From: Annona cherimola
Lineage: Eukaryota > Streptophyta > Magnoliopsida > Magnoliales > Annonaceae
Direction of reading: 5' to 3'
Assembly: GCA_030490835.1 (NCBI GenBank)
Contig: CM059974.1
Location: 255,501-319,500, forward strand
Length of the DNA stretch: 64,000 bases
Of this stretch, positions 44,865-56,026 are shown piece after piece. The position numbers and the translations under genes were made by a program. The notes under the pieces are model-generated. The model was not told the origin of the DNA. It ran no database searches and saw only the letters and a list, made by a program, of their open reading frames with translations. Every line of letters begins with the position of its first letter. Within the stretch, counting starts at the first letter, position 1.

Positions 44865-47293
44865 AGGGCTGTTCCGGTGCAGCATCACTGCACGAAACAG
44901 CGGTGCAGTGGGCCCCAAATGGGCCCCACATGATCACGAAATCATGATTTAATCCACCCATTTTACATGTTAAAAAATCACTTTAAAATTGTTATTTACA
45001 TTAAACTAGGGGTGCAACTTGGTCCGGGTACTCGCGAGTCGACCCGCTGGGTACCCTAAATAGGGTAGGTTCGGTTCCTCGGGCGAAATACTCGTTCAAA
45101 TTTAGGTAGGGGTCGGTTCCGGTTCTAGGTACCCGGAACCGACCTGGATTTCATCTATTATATAATACTTAATATATTATTCCCCAGCTGACCAGCGTTC
45201 AGCCCTAATTCCTAATTTCCTATTCAGCTATTCCAGTATTCCCATCCCAATTTTCCGACGCCATTTTCCAGTTTCCCCAATTCCTTTCTCCTCTTCGGCA
45301 GAAGATCGTGGTTCGTGGCTATTCTTCATTTCTTCTCACCGATTCGGCTATTCTTCTCACTGATTTGCAGCAGCGGTAGGCGGCAGAAGTTCGTGGCTAC
45401 CCCAACCCTCGACGATGACGATTCGACGCGCAGCGGCGCCGGCACAGCTCCCCTCCACAGTTTGCGGCGATTCGGCAGAGCTTTATATTGATTTTAGGGT
45501 TTTAACTCCGTTGTCTTGCTTCTAGAGTCGAAGACGGTGGAGAAGAGAGAGTTGGAACGTGGATTCTTCATCGTTGGATTCGGCCGAGCGATAGAAATTT
45601 CTCGAAGTAAGAATCTTCTTTTCCATTATTTCTTCGTCAATCTGAGAAGATATTTGATATTTTCTTGAATGCTGCCCAACCTTTATCATGATTTGGTTTA
45701 TATTCGTTGATTGCTTTTGTGGTGCTTTGGAGTTTTTCCTTCCCTAGAATTTGGAATTGGATTATACTGTCTGATGAAAAAATTCATAAATTACTTTGCA
45801 AGTAGGGTTCATAAATCACTGATTCGCCTATGTTTATCATTTGAACGTGCATCCTCTGAGCTTCTGTTTGAATCTGTTTGTGGGTTGTCGAGGATGCATC
45901 TGGCTTTTACACATTGAGTCCAAATTAATGGGTTTCCAATGATAAAAACCTCTGTCAGCCCCTGAATTTTTGAATGAACTGCAATTGATTCTTGTCCCTG
46001 TTTCGGTTTTCCTGTAGACAGTCATTATGTGGACTGGTTTATTTTAATAATTAGCTTATTTTCAAAGGTTGGTCATGTGCTTTGAGTATTAGTTAGCGGG
46101 ATTGATTTTTAAGTCCTTTGATGACCCTATTTGTGTCCCCGTGTTTGTATTGATGAAGGAATGGGAATAAGCAGATTCATAGCATTTAAGAAAATCATGT
46201 CACTTGCATAGATATTATCTATATAATCTAAATTCATTCATCTTGTCATCCCCATCTTCTTTTCCTTTTGGAAATTTGTTGTTTTATATATAATAAGTTG
46301 TGGGATTTGTGATCTTGTTTGGATTTGTCCATGGTTTTTGATGTACAATTCCTTATTGTTGGCTCAACACTTGGAGATGAGAATGTGCGAATGAGTGAAC
46401 ACATGGCAGTAAGAGTTCATGGATTGTGTATAGTGATGGTTTGGAAATTGTGGATGAAAGGTGTTGAAATTTTCATTCATCATATGATTCGATTATTGTA
46501 ATGTTGGAATTGCTATTTTAAGAATGCGTGCTTTCACTCTTGTGTATGAACAAATTCGGTTGGGAGGAGATTATATGGTGTATTACTGAATTTTATACTC
46601 TAGTTGCTGAAACTGGATTTCCTTTGTGAAAACACGTATATTCTTGTGTGGAAATGAAATTTGAATAGCTAGTTGGAATCAAATGTCATCTAATATGCAG
46701 TTTAAAAACCCATCAAAAATTCTTTAAACCAACTAAAGTGTAATAAAAATCTGCTTGTGTGAAAAGGAATGCAACAAACACTTATGGGAACCCACTTTGG
46801 GGTGCAAAGGGTGCCTAACACCTTCCCTTTTTGCACAACTAAGCAATTACCTTGAATCTTTGATGCGGATCAGTTGATCATGATTTGTTTTTCAGTTTTC
46901 CCTCAAAAACTGGTGTTGAATTTTTTTACACATGTTGAAGCTGCAAATAGATCGTGTTCTAGGAACCGATTTTGGAACCGAACCGGAACCGACCCGCTCT
47001 TGAGAAAATTGGGTACGGTAGGCTCCGAACCGACCCGGTCTAAAATAGGGTAGGGTGGAGGTTTTTACAAAATAGGTAAGGGTAGGTTCCACCCGTACTC
47101 GGACCTACCCGACCCAAGTTGCACTCCTACATTAAACTATTTTATTATATTGAATTTGTACCATTTTCAGATAGGGCCCATAGACATATCCGATTATGAT
47201 GAAAATTGGTATGGTAATAAAATACATGATTCTAAATACAATGGGTGAATTAAATTATGATTTGATAATGGCGTCGCTGCACCTGAATATCTC
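44865..47293. mobile_element. Microsatellite-associated foldback element, copy A (split by hAT)
   Basis: Left half 44865-45006, right half 47130-47293, separated by the hAT element. The left end reads GGGCTGTTCCGGTGCAGC directly after (TG)n(TA)n; the right end CGTCGCTGCACCTGAATA runs into (TA)n at 47294-47306. Joined, it is about 307 bases with the family pattern: terminal hairpin, GGGCCC motifs, ATCATG palindrome, then a central AT-rich core. Confidence 0.78.
45007..47129. mobile_element. Non-autonomous hAT element
   Basis: 2123 bases. Perfect 8-bp duplication CATTAAAC at 44999-45006 and 47130-47137; terminal repeats TAGGGGTGCAACTTGG and (complement) TAGGAGTGCAACTTGG; both subterminal regions are dense in GGAACCGACC and GGTACCC-like motifs, as in Ac/Tam3-type elements. 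The interior (45180-46900) resembles a leader plus intron with C/T-rich start and no transposase frame; the longest ORFs (45711-45917, 46319-46501) have no domain. It is a deletion derivative inserted into copy A. Confidence 0.88.
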
Positions 47294-47308
47294 TATATAT
47301 ATATATAA

Positions 47309-47688
47309 GGGCTGTTCCGGTGCAGCATCACTGCACCGGAACAGCGGTGCAGTGGGCCCAAAATGGGCCTCACATGATCATGAAATCATGATTTACTCCA
47401 CCCATTGTATTTAGAATAATGTATTCTATTACCATACCAATTTTCATCCCGATCAGATACTTTAAAGTTGTTATTTACATCAAACTATTTTATTACGTTA
47501 GATTTGTACCATTTTCAGATGGGACCCATATACATATCTGATTGGGATGAAAATTGGTATGGTAATAGAATACATTATTCTAAATACAATGGGTGGAGTA
47601 GATCATGATTTCATGATCATGTGGGCCCCATTTTGGGGCCACTGCACGGCTGTTCTGGTGCAGCGTCACTGCACCGGAACAGCTTCCT
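47309..47688. mobile_element. Microsatellite-associated foldback element, copy B
   Basis: About 380 bases between (TA)n at 47294-47306 and TATATATAGAGAGAG at 47690-47706. Both ends carry the CTGTTCCGGTGCA...TGCACCGGAACAG hairpin; arms of about 150 bases pair, around a core with TTTACATCAAACTATTTTAT. Confidence 0.82.
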
Positions 47689-47707
47689 ATATATATAGAG
47701 AGAGAGA

Positions 47708-48036
47708 GCCGGTGCAGTGACGCTGCACCGGAACAGCGGTACAGTGGGCCCAAAATGGGCCCCACGTGATCATGAAATCATGATCTACTCCACCTATTGT
47801 ATTTAGAATAATGTATTCTATTATCACACCAATTTTCATCCCAATCAGATATGTATATGGGCCCCATCTGAAAATGGTACAAATCCAACATAATAAAATA
47901 GTTTGATGTAAATAACAACTTTAAAGTATCTGATTGGGATGAAAATTGGTGTAATAATAGAATACATTATTCTAAATACAATGAGTGGAGTAGATCATGA
48001 TTTCATGATCATGTGGGGCCCATTTTGGGCCCACTG
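47708..48036. mobile_element. Microsatellite-associated foldback element, copy C
   Basis: Core is inverted relative to copy B (AAATAGTTTGATGTAAATAA). The left end abuts a GA repeat; the right end is truncated to CCACTGTGTTCCGG and runs straight into copy D. Confidence 0.8.
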
Positions 48037-48383
48037 TGTTCCGGTGCAGTGGGCCCAAAATGGGCCCCACATGATCATAAAATCATGATCTACTTCACCC
48101 ATTGTATTTAGAATAATGTATTCTATTACCACACCAATTTTCATCCCAATCAGATATGTATATGGGCCCCATCTGAAAATGGTACAAATCCAACGTAATA
48201 AAATAGTTTGATGTAAATAACAACTTTAAAGTATCTGATTGGGATGAAAATTGGTATGGTAATAGAATACATTATTCTAAATACAATGGGTGGAGTAGAT
48301 CATGATTTCATGATCATGTGGGGCCCATTTTGGGCCCACTGCACCGCTGTTCCGGTGCAGTGACGCTGCACCGGAACAGAATC
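48037..48383. mobile_element. Microsatellite-associated foldback element, copy D
   Basis: Joined head to tail with copy C without a microsatellite between them; right end is the full hairpin CTGTTCCGGTGCAGTGACG then (TA)n at 48385-48396. Confidence 0.8.
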
Positions 48384-48396
48384 CATATATATATAT

Positions 48397-48743
48397 GGAA
48401 TATATTCTGGTGCAGCATACTGCACCGGAATTTTCGGTGCAACATCGCTGAAATGGGCCCCACATGATCATGAAATCATGATCTACTCCACCCATTGTAT
48501 TTAGAATAATGTATTCTATTACCATGCCAATTTTCTTCCCAATCAGATATGTATATGACCCCCATATGAAAATGGTATAAATCCAACGTAATAAAATAGT
48601 TTGATGTAAATAACAACTTTAAAGTATCTGATTTGGATGAAAATTGGTATGGTAATAGAATACATTATTCTAAATACAATGGGTGGAGTAGATCATGATT
48701 TCACGATCATGTGGGGCCGATTTTTGGGCTACTGCACTCTCTC
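48397..48743. mobile_element. Microsatellite-associated foldback element, copy E
   Basis: A more diverged copy (TTCTGGTGCAGCATACTGCACCGGAA at its left hairpin), followed by (TA)n at 48745-48762. That TA tract is about 200 bases before the ALKBH8 start codon. Confidence 0.75.
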
Positions 48744-48853
48744 CATATATATATATATATATAACGGTCGCTTTCTCTCTCCGCTTACTAGACGACGACA
48801 GTTTCCCCCAATACATTTCTCGGATTTAACATACACGAGTCTCATTCGAAGGA

Positions 48854-48958
48854 ATGACGTTATTAGCAGTAGCAGTAGCAGTAGCATACCCGATTGAATT
48901 TCAAAAGAAGTATTATTACACTAGTAGTAGAGGAGGAGGAGGAGGAGGAGGAGAGTGA
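48854..48958 (+). promoter_or_regulatory. uORF upstream of ALKBH8
   Basis: ATG at 48854 opens a 34-codon frame that is rich in Ala/Val then Gly and stops at 48956-48958, 7 bases before the ALKBH8 start. It spans two trinucleotide repeats (GCAGTA and GGA). It would be read first if transcription starts upstream of 48850. Confidence 0.45.
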
Positions 48959-48965
48959 TTGATTC

Positions 48966-51900
48966 ATGGCAAGTGGAATGGAAATGGAATCAACGAGAAG
49001 ATTTGGCCCTCTCCCTCTCACTCTCTCCAACAACAAGAAGAAGATGGAGGTAGGAGAAAGAGTTCGGTGGTGCGGTAGCCCTAGCCCTAATCTCTTCGTG
49101 GCCAACTGCGGTCCTGCTGTTGGCCTTTCCTTTGACGCCATCTCTTTCGTTTTCGCCCGCTTTGGGGAGCTCAAAGCCGTCTTCCCCGCCGACGACAGCG
49201 GCACCCGAGTCATCGTTTCCTTCTCCCAACCCTCTTCCGCTTCCTCTGCCCTTGCAGCCTTGGATGGCTTTCCCTGCCCTCTTCTTGCCGGCCGCACCAT
49301 CCATATTCGCTACTCCTACCCCCTTCAACCTCCTCCAACCAACTCCAAGGTCGCTCTCTAAAGCATGCATTTAATCTATTCATTTCAATCATCATCATCA
49401 TCTCACTCTACTTGTTTAGGCAGCGATTTCTGTTGCGTTGTCTCTGGATGCATCGGAGCTGGGGATTCCTGGCCTCTACTTGGTCACAGACTTCATCACC
49501 CCTCAAGAAGAGCACGTAAGTCATTTCTTTCCCTTCTTTCTACTGCATGCATTATAGGTTCTCTGCATTCACTCACTCACTTCTGGACAGAATGGAATGC
49601 ATTTTATTCCGGGGCAATTTCTTTCATTGGTTTCCCACCCACACTTACGAAGCTGGTAACAATACGCTGGCTGCTGCTTCACTATTTTCTTGCTATGGGT
49701 CTTCAATACGTCGACAGCGTTCATCTTCTTTGTGTTTTGTTCATGCCATCACTTGTCTTGAACTGGGTTCGTTGGAATTCTTGTTTGCTCAGGCGCTCCT
49801 TGCTGCAGTTGATGAGAAGCCTTGGAAATGCCTTTCCAAAAGAAGAGTTCAGCATTACGGTTATGAGTTTTTGTATCAAGTAAGCTTCCTTTCCACTTGC
49901 AGGTGTTTTTCCTCCCCTCCCTTTTCACCATGACAAGCTTCTTTTGAGCCTCAAGCGTTCTTTTTCAAAAAAAAAAAAAAAATCTTCCAATCGCATTCGA
50001 AATTAGGATGACTTATTCGATAGGATGCAAATTTGTGAAAAATAGAAAAGATTGAATTCTGTGCTGCATCACAATATCTACATGTTCCAGTGGTAAAAAA
50101 AGAGAGAATTCTAAATTCACACACGATGATGAACTAAAGGAGGGACAAAATAGGAGAGAGAGCATGAAGTACTCTGAAATATTATGGAAGGAATGTGGGT
50201 ATGTGTATTGTTTGTTGCTCAGAAAACAAGGGGGGAAAGGAAGTTTCCCATCAATTCTTCATGAAAGAGCCTGATTGATTGCTGTGATAATATTGTAGAC
50301 TTGTTGGTTTCTGTGTTTTCATTTACATTTTTGTATATGTTTTTGATAGTTTAGGGATATTATTTTTTCAATTGTCTTCTGAGGCTTTCTAAGCTTTCTC
50401 TGGCTTTCACAGACAAGGAATGTTGATGCAAAGCAGTTCTTGGGTGAACTTCCATCTTTTGTGTCTCCTGTTCTCAAGAAGATCTCTGTTTTACCCAACA
50501 GTGGTGCCTGTAGCACTATATTGGATCAACTGACGGTAAGGGTGTGATCTGGCTTGTTTCCTTTATTCATGTGTTTCTTTATCTTCTAAGTGCTATTAGA
50601 TACCAGGTTGTATGTTCAAGTCTCTCTCACAAGGAAGTACTACTGCAATTTATTCTGTGACCTCATCCAGACTCTCTTCTACTTTCTGTTGGACAGTATT
50701 GTGGAGGCTTATATACAATCTAATCCAAGAAAATGAGTTATTGTTCATGCAACAAAAGCTAACTATTAGCTGGATAATGCTTCGAAAAATTTCAAATGAG
50801 ATGTTTACTAAACTGAAATTGGCCTCTATATCCTGCTTGATGGCTGTTTTATGATACTTATTTTTGTATTTTGTTCAATTATGTGCTTATTTTGTAGTAC
50901 TAGCTTTTCAAAATCTGAATGACTTATTTGTTGCAGGTTAATGAATACCCTCCAGGGGTAGGTTTAGCCCCTCATATAGATACTCATTCAGCATTTGATG
51001 AACCAATACTCAGCCTTTCCTTAGCTGGTCCCTGCATTATGGAGTTGAGGATGTACCCACATGGCAAATGGCTCCATACACCTTCCCAAAACATTGGTGT
51101 GCAAGAAGAATCTTCTGATAAATGCTCAGATTTTATAAGAAAAGCTATTTTCCTTCCTCCTCGGTCAATGCTTTTGTTGTCAGGAGAGGCACGCTATGCT
51201 TGGCATCACTACATTCCACATCGTAAGGTGTGTGCTGTCAGTTATCCTCATTTGATTTCATTTTTCAAAGTTCCTGTTTTCAACTTTCGAAGGTTAAAAT
51301 TTTGTTTGGTGCGTGGCGATTGAGATCTCTTGATTGTTGTGCAGTGGTTTGCTTTATTGCTGAATGCATATTGAATAAATCGAATTGAATGCTTCTAGTT
51401 GTTTGCTTTGATGAAAGCGATATAAGAGCATATTAATATGAGGTCCTCAATAGGATCTCCCATATTCATGTGTCCTTTTGCAAAACCTTCAAAAATCAAG
51501 CATTGCAAGATGTTTAAGTGATGTGGCCCTAATCAATGACTACTAAGTGATATGTACAGTTATTTAAACTGGTGTTATCATTGTGGTCAGTAACAAAATG
51601 AATAGGAAACATCAGTAGAAATTCGATCAATGCATTTTTGCCTCTTTTTCTTTTCCTCTTAAACAATTGTGGAACTGCGGTTGATTGAGGAGAGGTTGGT
51701 TGAATTACAGCCTCAGCCTGAGACTTCTGGCACTCTGTTGTGCACCGAAGTTTGTTGTAGAAAAAAGAGAGAGACAGCATTCACAAGGGCTGTAAAATCG
51801 GAAACTGCATCATGCATTTGCTCTGTCATGCAGAATATAGAAAATGATGATGACTTCATGAGTACACTCATTCATAACCTTATGGAGGCTTTTTCAATAG

Positions 51901-54448
51901 GTTGAGAAGGGAATTTGGTTGGTCATAGCATAGCTCGACAGTGACATCTATTTCAGACTTTCAATAGTGCCATTGGAAAAACTTGAAATGGCTATGAAGA
52001 GACAATGTTTCTATATGCACCTGTTTAACGATAAATAAGCCTGGATATTCTGCCTTAGTGCTTCCCATATCTCATCAAGAAATTCACATGTGAAGAAACT
52101 TAATTGTTCTGCCAGTACTCTTTTCTGTTCTGAGGCATTATCTAATTCCCATAAGACATGTTTTATAAGTAGTTCACGAAAATGTTTGCCTTCTGCTTCA
52201 TTTTCCCAATTTCTGCTTGCAATTTGCTTCAGCATTGTTTTTATCACAGTTGTCTGTGCTGTCATTGGAACCTTCAAACATTATTCCAACCACTAGTTGC
52301 CATAGGCAGCATGAAAGCTACACAATGAGTCAGTTCATTGTGCTCCATTTCTCAATTTAAAGGATGTGACCTCACTTTTCTGTTCACCAGTTTGGATAAA
52401 ATGCCATTGTGTGTGTGTGTAGAGAGAGAGAGACGTGATCCCATGCGGCTGCCCCATGCTTCCAGCCTTGGGACCCTTTTTTTTTATTGTCTTTTTATAA
52501 ATATGTAAAATCAGGTGTATTTATTCTATAAACCAAGTTTTACTATTTTTGAATACTTTTACATATTTTTATTTTTTAAACACGGTGTACTTTCATAATT
52601 TTTTGCCTCAAAAAATTACGAAAATGCCACTGTGTTTAAAATTTAAAAAAAATATTTACAAGTATCCAAAAATTAGTAAACTTGGTTTTTAGAATAAATA
52701 TACCTGGCTTTACATGTTTATAAAAAATAAAAAGAACATAAAAAAGGGTTTCACGGCTGGCCGCATGGAATCGTTACTCATATATATATATATATATATG
52801 AGGAATTATCAAGTGCAGCGCCACTGCACCGTAATTACGGTGCAGTAGCGCTGAAATGGGCCCCACATGATGATCAAATTAAAATCTACTCCAATTGTAT
52901 TTAGAATAATATATTCTACTACCATATCAATTTTCATCCCAATCAGATGTGTATGGAACTCATTTGAAAATGGTACAAATTCAACGTAATAAAATAGTTT
53001 GATGTAAATAACAACTTTAAAGTGGTTTTTTTCTAGATCTAAACCATCAAAAGTATGTTATTTATATGGATAAATGATTGTATAAAGTTTCATTGCATTA
53101 TAATACGTGTGGGGCCCATTTTCGGGGCAATTGCACCACTGTTCCAGTGCAGTTGCGCTGCACCGGAACAGGTTTCTCTCTCTCTCTCTCTCTATATATA
53201 TATAGAGAGAGAGAGAGAGAGCTGTTCCGGTGCAGTGACGCTGCACCGGAACAGCGGTACAGTGGGCCTAAAATGGGCCCCACATGATCATGAAATCATG
53301 ATCTACTCCACCCATTGTATTTAGAATAATGTATTCTATTACCACACCAATTTTCATCCCAATCAGATATGTATATGGGCCCCATCTGAAAATGGTACAA
53401 ATCCAACGTAATAAAATAGTTTGATGTAAATAACAACTTTAAAGTATCTGATTGGGATGAAAATTGGTATGGTAATAGAATACATTATTCTAAATACCAT
53501 GGGTGGAGTAGATCATGATTTCATGATCACGCGGGGCCCATTTTGGGCCCACTGCACCGCTGTTCCGGTGCAGTGACGTTGCACCGGAACAGAATCCATA
53601 TATATATATATATATATCGGTCCCGCTTATATGAAACTCTTTTTCTATGTAATCCCTTCCATTTTTAAAATCTTGATGGTTGATGGAAAATCCACTCGTC
53701 CATTGTGTTTAACATCATCTCTAGTATTTTGGAAACTCTTTTATTTCTTTAATTTCACAGTATATGGGTCTCATCTATAAAAGTGTAAAATAAACGTAAT
53801 AAAATGGTTAAATGTTAAAATATCAACTTTAAAGTAGTTTTTTCAACATCTAAACCATCTAAAATATCAATAATATATAGATAAATGATCCTATAAAGTA
53901 TTTTTATATTCTAATACATGTGAATGGATTTAAGCGTTTTTCATAATTAACATATGAATATACATATTTTTGAGCAAATGTGACCAATGCTCATACTTGA
54001 TTTGGATAAAACTTGGTCTCCTAGCTAAACAAATAGTGTCAAACACAATAAATGGATTGGATTTTTCCTCAATGATCACTATATTAAAATTTGAAGGGGT
54101 TACATGTAACCTCGTTAGATAGAAGCGGGTGGTTTTGGGTTTGGCATCTCATTCCATGTCATTTCAGTGAAAATCGTGTCATGGATCTTGTTTGGTTACA
54201 GATTGACATTGTAGGGGAAAATGCGATCAAGAGGAGTTCAAGGAGGGTATCTTTTACATTTCGCAAGGTAGTTTGGCTTCCCTTATGTATTTTTTGTTGC
54301 TTTCTAGAGTATGACGAAGCGGAGCACATGGATCTGTTTCTTGTTTAGCTGGTTACGATCCAAGCTAAAGTTGTTATTGACCCATTTGTTACAGGTCAGA
54401 ACAATACCATGCAGCTGTGAACATCCACAGTATTGTGATTCCCAATAA
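48966..54448 (+). CDS. ALKBH8: ALKBH8 homologue, RRM and 2OG-Fe(II) dioxygenase
   Basis: Exons 48966-49349, 49420-49515, 49793-49879, 50413-50535, 50937-51227, 54202-54267, 54395-54448; all phase 0 with GT-AG borders, giving 366 residues. An RRM lies at about 42-117 (RNP2 NLFVAN, RNP1-like GTRVIVSF). The AlkB fold covers about 139-349: iron ligands His243 and Asp245 (HID) and His321 (WHHYI), 2-oxoglutarate-binding RxxxxxR at Arg342 and Arg348 (RVSFTFR). The tail has the CxC...C zinc motif (PCSCEHPQYCDSQ) also found in animal ALKBH8. Known role: hydroxylation of the mcm5U wobble base of tRNA-Gly(UCC). Animal ALKBH8 also carries a methyltransferase; it is absent here, as in Arabidopsis, where TRM9 is separate. 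Intron 5 is 2974 bases of MITEs. Confidence 0.92.
51228..52429 (+). other. ALKBH8 intron 5, 5' part
   Basis: No repeat recognised; ORFs on both strands (51529-52296) have no domain. Confidence 0.45.
52432..52778. mobile_element. Foldback MITE of the core family, in ALKBH8 intron 5
   Basis: About 347 bases; left end GTGATCCCATGCGGCTG pairs with right end complement GTAACGATTCCATGCGGCC; central arms pair (AAACCAAGTTTTACTATTTT near 52540). It sits between a (TG)n(GA)n tract and a (TA)n tract. Target duplication not clear. Confidence 0.6.
52803..53173. mobile_element. Microsatellite-associated foldback element, copy F
   Basis: Follows (TA)n at 52780-52801; ends in the CTGTTCCAGTGCAG hairpin and a CT repeat (53175-53191). 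The left terminal hairpin is altered (GTGCAGCGCCACTGCACC). Confidence 0.75.
53221..53597. mobile_element. Microsatellite-associated foldback element, copy G
   Basis: 377 bases between (TA)n(GA)n at 53192-53220 and (TA)n at 53598-53617. Both terminal hairpins are complete; close in sequence to copy D. Confidence 0.82.
53622..54130. mobile_element. Inverted-repeat element with CCCGCTT ends
   Basis: About 509 bases in ALKBH8 intron 5; left CCCGCTTATATGAAAC, right complement CCCGCTTCTATC; inner arms pair (GTAATCCCTTC and GAAGGGGTTAC). Relatives at 29.5 and 41.4-42.5 kb. It ends 71 bases before exon 6. Confidence 0.6.
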
Positions 54449-55311
54449 AGGGAAGTAGAATTCGTTTACCCACCTGATGTTGCTGGAACACGTTGACAAT
54501 ACAACACGAAAAGCTGGTGTTGCTTGGTTTTGAGGCGGCATAATAGTATGGTATTGGTAGGCCACTGAGGAAGGATGATGGAGAATGGAAGAAGAGAAGC
54601 TTTTGCTCAAGCACCTACTAGCATCATTATGGCATGAGAATTCCTTTTTTTTTTTTTTTTTTTTGTGCTGAAGAGCAAGCTGAGGTAAAGGACCTGAAAC
54701 TTCTGGTCAAGGGCTTCTGGCCAAGGCCTTTGCAAGCGACTACTCCCAAATTCCCTTTTTTTAACCTAGGAATTGTTCAAAGCTCTCTGCTTGCAAATAT
54801 TTTCTAACAAATGGAATGTCTGGTGGAGAGAGGACATGATTGGTGAAATATTGCTTTTCAAAGTCTATGTAAAATGAGGTCAAAATATTGACTCTAGCTG
54901 CCAAGCTGATGTGCAACGACATTCGTTTTTCTTTTTAGAAAATTGTAAATTGAACGGATTGGTCTGTTTGGGTTTCCAAAATAACTCACCAATGACCACT
55001 ACGCTATCATCATCATCATCTCTTCTTTCCTGAGGCTGTGTTAATTTCCATCTTGATTGGAGACTTATGCGGGGCATAATATTGAAAATATTTAAAGGCA
55101 ATTAAACAAAACAAAAAATATTGTAAGTAAATATACAATTGTATACCATCAAAATTACCTATTCTCAAAGAGGAGCAAGGTCACCACAGGTTGACATGAC
55201 TGCGTATAAGACAGGCCTAAGGTTCAAAGTTGCATTGTTACCTCCTCCTAGTGACTAGTGTACACTTGGCCATCCGGGTGGCCCAATAAATATATATATA
55301 TATATAAAGAG
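54449..55311 (+). other. ALKBH8 3' flank and intergenic
   Basis: AATAAA at 54444-54449 overlaps the stop codon; a poly-T tract lies at 54643-54664. The minus-strand ORFs at 54389-54614 lack domains. Nothing else seen. Confidence 0.45.
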
Positions 55312-55664
55312 AGCTGTTCCAGCTACACCGGAACATAAGTGCAATTGCCTAAAAAATGAGCTCAACTTATTAAAATGCAATGAAATTTTATACAATCATT
55401 TATTTATATATAAATTATACTTAAATTGTTTAGATGTTGAAAAAATCACTTTAAAATTATTATTTATATTAAACTATTTTTTTATATTGAATTTGTAATA
55501 TTTTCAGATGAGCTCCATATACATCCGATTGGGATAAAAATTAATATAGTAATAAAATACATTATTCTAAATACAAATGGTGGAATAGATTATAATTTGA
55601 TCATGTGGAGCCCATTTCAGTGTCACGTAATTACGGTGCAGCATCACTGCACTTGAATATAACT
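55312..55664. mobile_element. Microsatellite-associated foldback element, copy H (diverged)
   Basis: Follows (TA)n at 55289-55305; begins GCTGTTCCAGCTACACCGGAAC, ends GCATCACTGCACTTGAATA, then (TA)n(GA)n. Most diverged copy. Confidence 0.65.
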
Positions 55665-55688
55665 CATATATATATAGAGAGAGAGAGA

Positions 55689-56026
55689 GTTATTACAGTG
55701 CAACTGCACCGGAACAGCGGTGCAGTTGCCCAAAAATGAGCCCCACATGATCATGAAATCATGATCTACTCCACCCATTGTATTTAGAATAATGTATTCT
55801 ATTACCATACCAATTTTCATCCCAATTAGATACTTTAAAGTTGTTATTTGCATAAAACTATTTTATTACGTTGAATTTATACCATTTTCAGATGGAGGTC
55901 ATATACATATCTGATTGGGATGAAAATTGATATGGTAATAAAATGCATTATTCTAAATACAATGGGTAAAGTAGATTATAATTTCATGATCATGTGAAGC
56001 CCATTTCAGCGATGCTGCACCGGAAT
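55689..56026. mobile_element. Microsatellite-associated foldback element, copy I
   Basis: Starts TTATTACAGTGCAACTGCACCG after a GA repeat and ends GATGCTGCACCGGAATATAT; arms and core match copy B in the same orientation. Confidence 0.75.

Noticed and set aside
47300..48400. CRISPR-like array
   Set aside because: Repeats are 330-380-base inverted elements in both orientations, not short direct repeats with spacers; the DNA is a plant nuclear genome.
48863..49401. Minus-strand ORFs over the ALKBH8 first exon
   Set aside because: Antisense shadows of a confirmed exon.
49365..49933. ORFs of 172 and 128 residues
   Set aside because: They cross ALKBH8 introns 1-2 and exons 2-3 in other frames.
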